Origin: Spirochaetota bacterium
GTDB taxonomy: Bacteria > Spirochaetota > UBA4802 > UBA5368
Assembly (NCBI GenBank): GCA_004297825.1
Contig: SCSX01000075.1
Coordinates: forward strand, 1-56,358
Reading direction: 5' to 3'
Length of the DNA stretch: 56,358 nucleotides
The position numbers and the translations under genes are program-made. Below the pieces are notes generated by a model. It had not been told where the DNA came from, did no database searches, and saw only the letters and a program-made list of their open reading frames with translations. Positions 23,402 through 31,363 of this stretch are shown in pieces; positions within the stretch are counted from its first letter, which is position 1, and the number at the start of each line of letters is the position of its first letter.

Positions 23402-24952
23402 TTGTCATTTACTGTGCGGGAACAGAACAGGCGAAAACCGGAGCATGGGCGGGATATGGCGGCAGATAACGGCGTACCACGGCAGCGCACCTCGGACATA
23501 ACCTCAAAGATTTTCAACGGGGAGCCTTACGCCCTCACCTTCCCCTATTTCTCGGAGGACGTGAGCCGATTCATCAATGCCCTGTTCGCAAAATTACTGA
23601 GCCGCGCGGACCGGATATTCCTTCTCGACATGATCATCACCATCACCCGCGAGATCTTCGTAAACGCGGTGAAGGCGAACGCGAAACGGGTTTTTTTCCT
23701 GCGCAATAACATCGATATAAACGACCCTGATGAATACTCGCGGGGGGTCGCCCAGTTCAAGAAGGCCGTGGTGGGGCAGTTCGAATCGATTGCCGCCGAC
23801 CTCGAGAAAAGCGATTACCGCGTGACCCTGGAGATCGAAAAGCGCGACGGGGTCCTGGCGATGAAGGTCATAAACAACGCGCCCATCCACCCGGTGGAGC
23901 TCAGCCGCATCCAGATGCGCCAGGACAAGGCGAAGGAATTCGAGGACTTCACCGACGCCTTCGACGAAATATATGACGACACCGAGGGCGCCGGACTGGG
24001 CATCGTCCTGGTAGTGCTGCTTCTCAGGAATTCGGGCGTGGGGACGGATAATTACGCGATCACCACCGACGGGAAGACCACGACCACCGTGCTGAATATT
24101 CCGAGCACCCTGAGACCCGAGGAGGTCACCTCGGACATCAAGAAGCGCCTGCTCGCGCAGGTCCAGGGAATACCCACCTTCCCGGAGCATATTTTCCAGC
24201 TTCAGCAGCTTTGCGCGGACCCGGAATCCACCATCCAGGTGATTTCGGACAAGATCATGGGCGACCCGGCCCTGGCGACCGATGTCCTTAAGCTTTCGAA
24301 TTCCGCCGGATTCGTCCCGGCCAAGAGGATCGAGACCATTTCCGAAGCGGTGATGACGATAGGGCTCAAGAACCTGAACGCGGTCCTCGTAGCGACCGGC
24401 GCGCGGCGCATCATGGACAAGCGCTTCCAGAAATTCGAGCAGATATGGAACCATTGCAACCTGGTGGCCTTTTACGCGCGGCGCATCGCGATGAAATTCA
24501 AGCTGAGCAAGGTGGTGGAAAACGCCTACCTGGCGGGACTCCTCCACGACCTGGGAAAAATCGTCATGCTCTCCACCGACCTGAACCTCACGAACTCGAT
24601 CGCCGATATCGTGCAGAACAGGAAGATACGCACCTCGACGGTAATCGAGGAGATTTCCGTAGGCATCAGCCACGCCCAGATCGGGGCGCTCATCGCCGAG
24701 AAATGGGGCTTCCCGGCCTACCTCATCGAGGCGATCCGGCACCATCACACGCCGCTCGCTGCAAGCCAGCCCCACGCCGAGCTCGTGGGCGTGGTATATC
24801 TCGCCAACCTGATCGCGGGAATCGAGTCGCGCAAGTACCAGTTCTCCTACGTGGACGAGGAAATCCTTGAGCGCTACAACCTGATCGATAGCGCCGATTT
24901 CACTGCCCTCCATGAGGAGCTCAAGGCGCTTCTCAAACAGCAGAGCCTCTAG
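23402..24952 (+). CDS. GHKL ATPase-HDOD signalling fusion protein
   Basis: A protein of up to 516 residues. Residues about 75-230 resemble a histidine-kinase-type ATPase: an N-box-like EIFVNAVKANAKR and a G-box-like DDTEGAGLGIVLVVLLLRNSG, without a dimerisation His box. Residues 250-460 form an HDOD domain (SDKIMGDPALATDVLKLSNSA, and LLHDLGKIV with a retained HD pair). HDOD proteins act in signalling, motility and chemotaxis; the enzymatic state of this one is unknown. The TTG at 23402 has AAGGA 7 bases upstream, but ATG 23456 is an alternative. It starts 3 bases after comEC and is followed by the DUF115 motility-type gene. Confidence 0.8.
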   Translation: MSFTVREQNRRKPEHGRDMAADNGVPRQRTSDITSKIFNGEPYALTFPYFSEDVSRFINALFAKLLSRADRIFLLDMIITITREIFVNAVKANAKRVFFLRNNIDINDPDEYSRGVAQFKKAVVGQFESIAADLEKSDYRVTLEIEKRDGVLAMKVINNAPIHPVELSRIQMRQDKAKEFEDFTDAFDEIYDDTEGAGLGIVLVVLLLRNSGVGTDNYAITTDGKTTTTVLNIPSTLRPEEVTSDIKKRLLAQVQGIPTFPEHIFQLQQLCADPESTIQVISDKIMGDPALATDVLKLSNSAGFVPAKRIETISEAVMTIGLKNLNAVLVATGARRIMDKRFQKFEQIWNHCNLVAFYARRIAMKFKLSKVVENAYLAGLLHDLGKIVMLSTDLNLTNSIADIVQNRKIRTSTVIEEISVGISHAQIGALIAEKWGFPAYLIEAIRHHHTPLAASQPHAELVGVVYLANLIAGIESRKYQFSYVDEEILERYNLIDSADFTALHEELKALLKQQSL

Positions 24953-24960
24953 CCGACCCG

Positions 24961-26667
24961 ATGTCACCGGCCGACTATTTTCTCTCCGACACCCCAAGCG
25001 GCTGGAAGACAATTACCCGGCGGAACGGGCGCGAGGTGCGCCTGCATTCTTCCTACGATCCCATGATCGAGGCGGAGCGCGCGGTCTCGTCCTTCGACAA
25101 GAAGCGGGCCACGATACTCCTGGTGAGCGGGGCCGGGCTCGGCTATCACGTCAGGCTCCTGGCGCAGAAATACCCCGGCTGCCGGATCATCGTGATCGAG
25201 GAATCCCCCGAAGTCATACGGCTCGCGAGAACGCATTACCCGGAAAATTTCGAGGACGTCCTTGTCGCCTGCTCGATACAGGAGGTGCCCGCGGCGCTTG
25301 AATCCCTGGAGATGGGCTCGTTCAGGGGATTCGCGTTCTTCACGCATCGTCCCTCCTATAGTCTCGCGCCCGCGTTTTATGACGCGATGATCAGGGACAT
25401 CACCCGCTTCCTCTCCTCGAAATTGAGCGACCTTCTTACACGCTTCGAGTTCGAGGAGCGATGGGTCGAGAACATCCTCAGCAACCTGCACCGGGTATTC
25501 ACCGCGCCCACCGTGCAGGGACTGTTCGGGAGGTTCCGGGGGTGCCCGGGGATTATCGTGTCGGCCGGGCCCTCGCTCAGGAAAAACGCGTCCCTGCTCG
25601 AAGGAATGAAGGACAGGGCCCTGGTGGTCGCGGTCGACACCGCCCTTAAAGTCCTCCTCCGCCGCGGCGTCACACCGCACATGGTGATCACCCTGGACGC
25701 GCAGAAGCACTCGCTCCGCCATTTCCTGGGTTCCATGAATTCCGGCGCGGCCCTGGTCGCCGACCTGGTGAGCTTTCCCCGCATCGCCGACCTTTACCCG
25801 GGGCGCGTATTCGTGAGCACCACCGCCAAGTACTTCAGCGGGCCCTCGGGAGAAACCTGCCGCGAACCCACCCCCATGATGGACTGGATCGAGCGCTACA
25901 TCGAGCCCGTGGGCGACATCCAGTCGGGGGGATCGGTGGCGACCAGCGCGTTCGACCTGCTGTTGAACCTGGGATGCAGCCCCATAATCCTCGTGGGCCA
26001 GGATCTCGCCTACACCGGAAGGGAGATCCACGCGAGCGGTACCTATCACAACGACGGCTGGCTCCCGCGAACCTCCCGGTTCCAAAACCTGGACTCTATC
26101 AACCAGGGCGTGGTGCGGAAGCGCAGGATCAAGCGCGTGGAGGCGTACGGCGGAAACGGCACGGTGATCGCCGATTATGTTTTCGACCTGTATCGGGGCT
26201 GGTTCGAGGACTCGGCGCTCAAGGTCAATTTCCCGGTCATCAACGCGACCGAGGGGGGGGCGCGCATCCGCAACACGCGGGAACAGGACCTGCGAAGCCT
26301 GGCGGAATCGATGAAGCCCCTGTATCCGGCGCCCGGGGATATCCTTCGCGCCCCTGTCCCGACGGGGTCCCGCACCAGGGAGCGGATAGTATCGGCCCTG
26401 GACGAGGCGATCGGGCGCGTAAAGGAGACCGCCGCTCAGGCGTCCGGCCCGGAGGGCAGCGAAGGGGCGATAGCGCTTGTCGAGGACGATTTTATCAGAC
26501 CCCTCTATAATCCGTTCCTGCGCAAAACGCACGCCTATCTCGCGCGGCATCCCGACATGGACCCCGCAAAGGCGGCCGCCATGCTGAGCGCAGATATCGC
26601 CCAGGCCTCCCGCAGGCTCGCCGTGATGCTGGAGCGATGCCGGGCGCGGCTGGCCGAATTATCGTGA
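24961..26667 (+). CDS. DUF115 / motility-associated (MAF-type) protein
   Basis: A 568-residue cytoplasmic protein with the 6-hydroxymethylpterin pyrophosphokinase-like DUF115 domain in the middle (GIIVSAGPSLRKN, VVAVDTALKVLLRRGVTPH, TLDAQ, PIILVGQDLAYTG). It has an N-terminal nucleotide-binding-like region (VSGAGLGYHVRLLAQKYPG) and a helical C-terminus. Such proteins are called motility accessory factors and in other bacteria are linked to glycosylation of flagellin with nonulosonic acids. The family is common in spirochaetes. It lies 8 bases after the HDOD gene and upstream of an LPP20/FlgP-like gene, supporting a motility context. No sugar biosynthesis genes are in the window. Confidence 0.8.
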   Translation: MSPADYFLSDTPSGWKTITRRNGREVRLHSSYDPMIEAERAVSSFDKKRATILLVSGAGLGYHVRLLAQKYPGCRIIVIEESPEVIRLARTHYPENFEDVLVACSIQEVPAALESLEMGSFRGFAFFTHRPSYSLAPAFYDAMIRDITRFLSSKLSDLLTRFEFEERWVENILSNLHRVFTAPTVQGLFGRFRGCPGIIVSAGPSLRKNASLLEGMKDRALVVAVDTALKVLLRRGVTPHMVITLDAQKHSLRHFLGSMNSGAALVADLVSFPRIADLYPGRVFVSTTAKYFSGPSGETCREPTPMMDWIERYIEPVGDIQSGGSVATSAFDLLLNLGCSPIILVGQDLAYTGREIHASGTYHNDGWLPRTSRFQNLDSINQGVVRKRRIKRVEAYGGNGTVIADYVFDLYRGWFEDSALKVNFPVINATEGGARIRNTREQDLRSLAESMKPLYPAPGDILRAPVPTGSRTRERIVSALDEAIGRVKETAAQASGPEGSEGAIALVEDDFIRPLYNPFLRKTHAYLARHPDMDPAKAAAMLSADIAQASRRLAVMLERCRARLAELS

Positions 26668-26723
26668 AAGAAGACCGGATTTCTTCCGATAATAAAACCG
26701 GCCGACACGCGGCCCACAAACCC

Positions 26724-27587
26724 ATGACCATGAAACGCACCCTGACAGCGATCATCTCCGCCCTGGTTTTACATACGCAGGGGGCGTCGGCCGCCGATTA
26801 CACGACCGCGTACCGCGACTGCGTTATCAACTGGACCCGTGGAACGATCGTCTCCTCCGCGCTCGCCTCGGTCGAGACCGACGGCAGGGGCCAGCCGGTG
26901 GACGCGAACGACGGGAGCCCGCTCTCCCTGAACCGCGCCCGGTCCGATTCCGCGGGGCGTGCCCGCGGGGCGTGCGTGGAAAACGTCATGGCCGCGATTC
27001 GGACCATCCGGATAGATCCCCGCACGCTCATGAAGGACCTCATCGCCTCGGACGACGCTACGCAGGCCAGGCTGTCCGAGATGCTCGCGTCAGGTGCGAA
27101 ATTCCGGACATTCCCGCGCGCCCACGACGGAACGGTGTGCGAGCTGAATCTCCGCGTGGGAGACGTGGCGGCCGCCCTGCCCTACCCGTTTCCCCAGGCG
27201 GACTTCCCGGTTATCGACGACACCCCCCTGAAGAGCGATTACACCGGCCTGATCATCGATTGCCGGGGAACGGGCATGGAGCCCATGATTTTTCCGTCCG
27301 TCCTGAACGACGAGGGCGTCGAGATATACGGGCGCGAGTTCGTGGACAGCGCGGTCGCGACAAAATATGGCCTTGCTTCCTATTGCACGACCGAGGACGA
27401 GGCCAGGGCCATGAAGCGGGCCGGGTCCCGTCCGCTCTTCACGATTGCGCTGAAAACGGTGCGCGGCTGCCCGGTCATTTCCAACAGGGACGCGCGAAGG
27501 ATCCTGGGGAGCACCGCGACCAGAAATAATTTGAAAAAATGCAGGCTGATCATTATATTGGACACGCACCAGGCGGCGGCACGATGA
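26724..27587 (+). CDS. Secreted LPP20/FlgP-like protein
   Basis: About 287 residues from ATG 26724, which gives a clean signal peptide (MTMKRTLTAIISALVLHTQG, cleaved after SAA). The C-terminal part has the pattern YTGLIIDCRGTGMEPMIFP, then NDEGVEIYG and ISNRDARRIL. This resembles LPP20/FlgP-like proteins, some of which build basal discs around the flagellar motor. There is no lipobox, unlike most family members. Several cysteines suggest disulfides. Upstream in-frame starts (GTG 26664, ATG 26637) lack the signal at the N-terminus. Its stop codon overlaps the next ATG (ATGA at 27584). The LPP20 call rests on pattern memory and is moderate. Confidence 0.6.
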   Translation: MTMKRTLTAIISALVLHTQGASAADYTTAYRDCVINWTRGTIVSSALASVETDGRGQPVDANDGSPLSLNRARSDSAGRARGACVENVMAAIRTIRIDPRTLMKDLIASDDATQARLSEMLASGAKFRTFPRAHDGTVCELNLRVGDVAAALPYPFPQADFPVIDDTPLKSDYTGLIIDCRGTGMEPMIFPSVLNDEGVEIYGREFVDSAVATKYGLASYCTTEDEARAMKRAGSRPLFTIALKTVRGCPVISNRDARRILGSTATRNNLKKCRLIIILDTHQAAAR

Positions 27588-28375
27588 ATCCAGTCACTAA
27601 ATTACTTTCGGGCGTATTCGGACCCATAGAGCGGCTTGTCGCGAACATGGACCGCAGAACGGCGGACATGATCAAGCAGGCATTCTACATGCTGACCGTG
27701 GCGCTCATGATAGGCGGGATCATCGTGGGCTACTTCCTGGGAAAGGACGCGGCGAAGCGTCCCGGAAAACCCCTGGCGGAACACACCGACGACGTGTTCA
27801 GGCTCGACGTGCTGCAGGAGCGCGACGAGGGCACGTACGAGGGCATGCTGGAGGGAAGCAAGATCAAGGAGCTGAAGCTCCCGAAAACCCGCAAAAAGGA
27901 ATTCAGGTACGATAACGTCCTGGACCCTGAGGCGGACAGCGTGCTCGCCGAGTCAAAGTTTTCCGAGAGAAAAATCTCGCGCCGGCCGTCCATCGATTCG
28001 CGCGACAGGCTCTCCGAGATCGACCGCACCGATGACCGGGGCGCCGAGCCCGCGGTTAAAAACCTGAAGTCGCGAAAAATGCCCGCGGCGGCCGCCGATA
28101 AGCTGGACATAATCCGGCAGAAGGAGCGCGGCATGATGGGCGGTGAGGACGACCTGGAAAGCGAAGCCCCGAGACGCCCTAAAGCCCGCGCGGCCGAGGG
28201 GGGCAGGGATATCCGCGACCTCGATTCCGATGAAGAGCCCGCGGTGCGCAAGACGCCTTCCCGGTCCGACGAGGTGGCGCCCCTGCGCGGTAAGGATGAA
28301 AAGGGTAAACGCATAATCCGCCAGCCGGGCACGATGAAGCCTATCGACAAGAGCGGCGAGGCGGTGGAGAAATGA
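27584..28375 (+). CDS. Single-pass membrane protein with long charged tail
   Basis: A 263-residue protein. Residues 1-28 are amphipathic, residues 29-48 form one membrane helix (AFYMLTVALMIGGIIVGYFLG), and the remaining 210 residues are highly charged and low in complexity, probably disordered. No domain is recognised. ATGA overlaps at both ends (27584-27587 with the LPP20-like gene, 28372-28375 with the TPR gene) show that three genes are translated as a coupled unit, so their products are likely made in fixed ratio and may form a complex. The tail side cannot be assigned firmly; the Lys at the helix end suggests periplasm or cytoplasm equally. Confidence 0.65.
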   Translation: MNPVTKLLSGVFGPIERLVANMDRRTADMIKQAFYMLTVALMIGGIIVGYFLGKDAAKRPGKPLAEHTDDVFRLDVLQERDEGTYEGMLEGSKIKELKLPKTRKKEFRYDNVLDPEADSVLAESKFSERKISRRPSIDSRDRLSEIDRTDDRGAEPAVKNLKSRKMPAAAADKLDIIRQKERGMMGGEDDLESEAPRRPKARAAEGGRDIRDLDSDEEPAVRKTPSRSDEVAPLRGKDEKGKRIIRQPGTMKPIDKSGEAVEK

Positions 28376-29298
28376 CGAGGACCCTCGTTCTGTTTCTTGC
28401 GATAACCATCGCCGTTGTGCCTGGATACGCGAAAACCCAGGACCGTCCCGAGGCGATCGTGAAAAGCATTCTCGATGGAAGCATCGAGGAGAGCGCCCCG
28501 CCGACCGAGCAGAAGAAGACGGTAAAGCCCGCGGCGAAGGCCGACGCGAAGCCGGAGGTGAAAGCGGGCGCGAAACAACCCGCCGTGGACGCAGCGCAGT
28601 CCAGGCCGGCCAGGGCTAAAAAAGAAAAATCCGAGGACAAGCTCCAGCCGCTTCCCCCCGACGAGGTTTTGCTTCGTACGGGCATCCAGCTCTATACCTC
28701 CGGCCTGTACGATGCCGCGCTCGTGAAATTCCGGGAGATCAAGGCCAAGTATCCCGAGAGCCAGTTCACCGACAAGGCGAGTATGTGGATCGGGCGCATT
28801 CACCTGAATGCAGGCAAGCTCGATGAGGCGATAAAGGAGTTCGGCACGGTCCCGGAGGACCGGGGCGAATACCCGGCGTCATTATATTTCATAGGGGACA
28901 CCAGCTACAGGAAGGGAAGCACGCCCGCGGCCATAGAACACCTGGTGAAGCTGTCGGCGCAATTCCCCGAACACGAGCTCGCCGACGACGCGTACCTGCT
29001 CCTGGGCACGATATACCTGAACGAGGGCAAGGGCGGGCAGGCGCTGGAATCCGCAACGAAGATCGCGAAGTACTATTCGAAGAGGGAGACTATCGACGAC
29101 GCCTATTTCCTTATGGGACAGGTGTTCGAGAAGGACCCGGGGCTCAGGGACCTCGAAAGCGCGCGCAGGATATACCAGATTTTTCTCAAGAAGGCCCGCG
29201 AAGACAAGGAGCCCAATTTCCAGAATTCACCGCTGCTCATGCGCGTTGAAAAGGACCTGCGCGCGATCGAATCCACCTATTTCAAAATGGAAAACTGA
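28372..29298 (+). CDS. Periplasmic TPR protein
   Basis: A 308-residue protein with a signal peptide (residues 1-20, ending GYA). An Ala/Lys/Pro-rich linker of about 75 residues follows, then four to five TPR-like helix pairs (LYTSGLYDAALVKFREIKAKYPES, MWIGRIHLNAGKLDEAIKEF, YLLLGTIYLNEGKGGQAL). The layout resembles BamD/CpoB-type proteins and also the TPR proteins that form the spirochaete flagellar collar. It is the last gene of the ATGA-coupled trio and ends 7 bases from the convergent cheX stop. No lipobox. A motility-apparatus scaffold is a hypothesis from context only. Confidence 0.7.
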   Translation: MTRTLVLFLAITIAVVPGYAKTQDRPEAIVKSILDGSIEESAPPTEQKKTVKPAAKADAKPEVKAGAKQPAVDAAQSRPARAKKEKSEDKLQPLPPDEVLLRTGIQLYTSGLYDAALVKFREIKAKYPESQFTDKASMWIGRIHLNAGKLDEAIKEFGTVPEDRGEYPASLYFIGDTSYRKGSTPAAIEHLVKLSAQFPEHELADDAYLLLGTIYLNEGKGGQALESATKIAKYYSKRETIDDAYFLMGQVFEKDPGLRDLESARRIYQIFLKKAREDKEPNFQNSPLLMRVEKDLRAIESTYFKMEN

Positions 29299-29305
29299 AA
29301 TCCCC

Positions 29306-29770
29306 CTACTTGAGCGCCACGTTCATCTCGAGCTGCCCAAACGGGCTGTAGAGCGTTATAGCGAGCGTGGTCTGCTTGATATGGGTGATCGTGAAATTCT
29401 TGCCGTCGATCACGGTGGGCGTCGTCATCTCGATACGCTTTCCCGTCTCCGCGAACAGGTTCATCGCGTTGCCCGTGATCATGTTCGCGAGCTCGCCGAT
29501 GATGTCCTTGTACTCGTTCTGAATTTGCGGCTCCGTGAGTCCGGGGGCGAGGGTGTTTGCGATCTTGTGAACCATGGGATAGTTCATGCTGTAGACGACT
29601 TCGCCGCTGATCGACCCGGTGATCCCGATGAGTATCGCGACTTCGTGCGAGGGAGAGGGCGTCTCCTTGATGGCAAGCTTCCCCCGCTTGAGGTCCACTC
29701 CCACCACCGACTTGAAGACGACTCCCGCGGCCTCGAGAAATGGATTGACGTATTCAGCGTTGATGTTCAT
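29306..29770 (-). CDS. cheX: Chemotaxis phosphatase CheX
   Basis: A 154-residue single-domain protein of the CheC/CheX/FliY family. The catalytic helix reads DIIGELANMITGNA with Glu93 and Asn96, the two residues that activate water to dephosphorylate CheY-P. There is only one such helix, as in CheX, and no N-terminal FliN part. It resets the chemotaxis signal in the cytoplasm. CheX is the usual CheY-P phosphatase of spirochaetes. A GGAGAGGGAG ribosome site precedes the ATG at 29770. It lies 17 bases downstream of a PpiD-like gene, an unusual partner, and converges on the motility-type cluster. Confidence 0.88.
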   Translation of the reverse strand: MNINAEYVNPFLEAAGVVFKSVVGVDLKRGKLAIKETPSPSHEVAILIGITGSISGEVVYSMNYPMVHKIANTLAPGLTEPQIQNEYKDIIGELANMITGNAMNLFAETGKRIEMTTPTVIDGKNFTITHIKQTTLAITLYSPFGQLEMNVALK

Positions 29771-29787
29771 GGCTCCCTCTCCGGATA

Positions 29788-30936
29788 TTATTTATCGTCC
29801 ATTTTCAGGTATTTCTGGATCTTCGAGTTTTCTCGGAACGCCATCATGCTTGCCGACATGAGGGCATTGCCCTTCTCGTTCATTATGCGGCTCTCGACGG
29901 CCTCCGCTTCCTTGCCGGTTACCGCCTTGAGCGCGACGTCCCGCTGGAGGGGCGTAAAGATGTAAACCCCTTCCACGGAATTGACGGCCCGTGAGGTCTT
30001 TCCCACTCCCATCGCAAGCATGTCGTCGAGGAACACGGCCGAATCGTTGAGCGCGTACAGCGGCGTCCCCTTCCCGGCCTCTTCCTTCACAGGCTCGCCT
30101 ATTTTAAACACCGCGGAGTTCATCGTCCTGCCCCCGAGGAGCGCGGCTGCCGTCTCGAAACTCTTACCCGCGACCGCAAGCTTTTCGATCTCGTCGATGA
30201 TCGTTTTTTTCTCGGTTTCGAACTTCCGATCTTCGAGAGAGGCGCGAATGCGCTCCCGGTCGGTCTTGGGGTCCTTGACCTCGGTGCGGTTTTTCTTGAG
30301 CTCCGCGTCCACCTCGTCCTCGGTCACTGCGATCCTGTCCTTGAAGCGGGCCTTAAGCTCATTATTGGCGGCGTAGCAGTATCGGACCTGTATCTTTGAC
30401 GAGTCGACAGCCGCCTGCGCGCGCACCTCGTCGGGGGTGGCGCCCGCGCCGAAGCGCAGCATCTGCCCGAAATCCTGGTTCATGATATCCATCTTGATCG
30501 TCTTGTAGAATTCCGGCAGGCTCTGGTGCGACCTGTCGAGATAGCCCTTCAGGTACTGGCCGTTGAACGAGCCCGACTGGTCCTGGAACCCGGGGATCTC
30601 CCGTATGAACTTCTTCACGCGCTCCTCGGAAACCATGATGCCGGATTTCTCGGCGAGCTGGGCGGCCATGTGGTACTGCACGAAGTTTTCAAGTATGATA
30701 TACTGGTATTCTTTTTTGTCGGCATCCTTGAGCCTGTTGCCGTAGCGCATGTCCCGGAAACGGACAAAGTCCATGACATGGAGCCTCTCTCCGTTCACCA
30801 CCGCCGCCGTCGACTTGTCGCCCCCGAGGCGCGACATGAAATCGGGCATGCCGAACGAGATGATGATGATGAGCACGAAAAAACCGATGATCGCGTAACC
30901 CGCGAATTTCACTACCGGGGAATTTCTGTCGAACAT
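29788..30936 (-). CDS. PpiD/SurA_N-like membrane-anchored chaperone without PPIase domain
   Basis: A 382-residue protein with one N-terminal membrane helix (residues 10-30, preceded by MFDRNSPVVKF as in PpiD). A SurA_N-type helical chaperone domain follows (VVNGERLHVMDFVRFRD ... YIILENFVQYHMAAQLAEKSGIMVSEERV). The parvulin domain expected in PpiD is not recognisable: its conserved His and GGxLG motifs are missing. It probably helps fold outer-membrane proteins on the periplasmic side. An AAGGA ribosome site lies upstream of the ATG at 30936. It is co-transcribed with cheX. Confidence 0.7.
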   Translation of the reverse strand: MFDRNSPVVKFAGYAIIGFFVLIIIISFGMPDFMSRLGGDKSTAAVVNGERLHVMDFVRFRDMRYGNRLKDADKKEYQYIILENFVQYHMAAQLAEKSGIMVSEERVKKFIREIPGFQDQSGSFNGQYLKGYLDRSHQSLPEFYKTIKMDIMNQDFGQMLRFGAGATPDEVRAQAAVDSSKIQVRYCYAANNELKARFKDRIAVTEDEVDAELKKNRTEVKDPKTDRERIRASLEDRKFETEKKTIIDEIEKLAVAGKSFETAAALLGGRTMNSAVFKIGEPVKEEAGKGTPLYALNDSAVFLDDMLAMGVGKTSRAVNSVEGVYIFTPLQRDVALKAVTGKEAEAVESRIMNEKGNALMSASMMAFRENSKIQKYLKMDDK

Positions 30937-31076
30937 AGCTGGTCCTTACACATACATTGCTGAAAATGGCGAATCTGATCCAAAATATAGCCCGAAAAGA
31001 TTAGCCCGTTTTCGCGATTTTGTCAATGAGATTTAACCGGGAACTTCAAAAAACGCATGTTGCATGCGACTCGCGG

Positions 31077-31101
31077 GCCCGCAAAAAGCACTCTTGCGGG
31101 C
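31077..31101 (-). terminator. Hairpin at the 3' end of the Trm112-like gene
   Basis: A perfect 8-bp stem (31077-31084 with 31094-31101) and 9-base loop lying on and just after the stop codon of the gene at 31101. On the minus strand the T-run is in the loop and not after the stem, so intrinsic termination is doubtful; it may only protect the mRNA end. Confidence 0.3.
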
Positions 31102-31265
31102 TATCCCTGCTCGGCTTCGTCTACGAGCATGACGGGGATCCCGTCCCTGACGGGGTACTTGCGCTTGCACTCGGTGCAGATGATCTTCTCGTTCTTCGCG
31201 TCGTATTCGACGTCGCCCTTACAGGCGGGGCAGGCGAGAATGTCAAGAAGCTTCGTATCGATCAT
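31101..31265 (-). CDS. Trm112-family zinc-ribbon protein (54 residues)
   Basis: A 54-residue protein starting MIDTKLLDILACPACKGD with a second Cys pair IICTECKRKYP and ending GIPVMLVDEAEQG. This is the full length and pattern of bacterial Trm112/YcaR-type proteins (CPxCKG, CxxCxxxYPVxDGIPVML). The four cysteines (12, 15, 30, 33) should bind zinc. Eukaryotic and archaeal Trm112 activates methyltransferases; bacterial members are poorly understood. A GGAG ribosome site lies about 10 bases upstream, and a good promoter is present at 31298-31325. It stands alone between the LOR/SDH-like gene and the PpiD-like gene. Confidence 0.88.
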   Translation of the reverse strand: MIDTKLLDILACPACKGDVEYDAKNEKIICTECKRKYPVRDGIPVMLVDEAEQG

Positions 31266-31297
31266 GAAAAGCTACTCCTGTGGAAATATGTGCGGTG

Positions 31298-31325
31298 AGT
31301 ATAGAAGCACTGCTAAAAAGGTCAA
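31298..31325 (-). promoter_or_regulatory. Sigma-70 promoter of the Trm112-like gene
   Basis: On the minus strand TTGACC (31325-31320), a 16-base spacer and a perfect-looking TATACT (31303-31298). The start would be near 31291, about 26 bases before the ATG at 31265. Confidence 0.55.
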
Positions 31326-31363
31326 TTACAATTATCGCGCGATTGACGGTATGTGCGTTGGTC

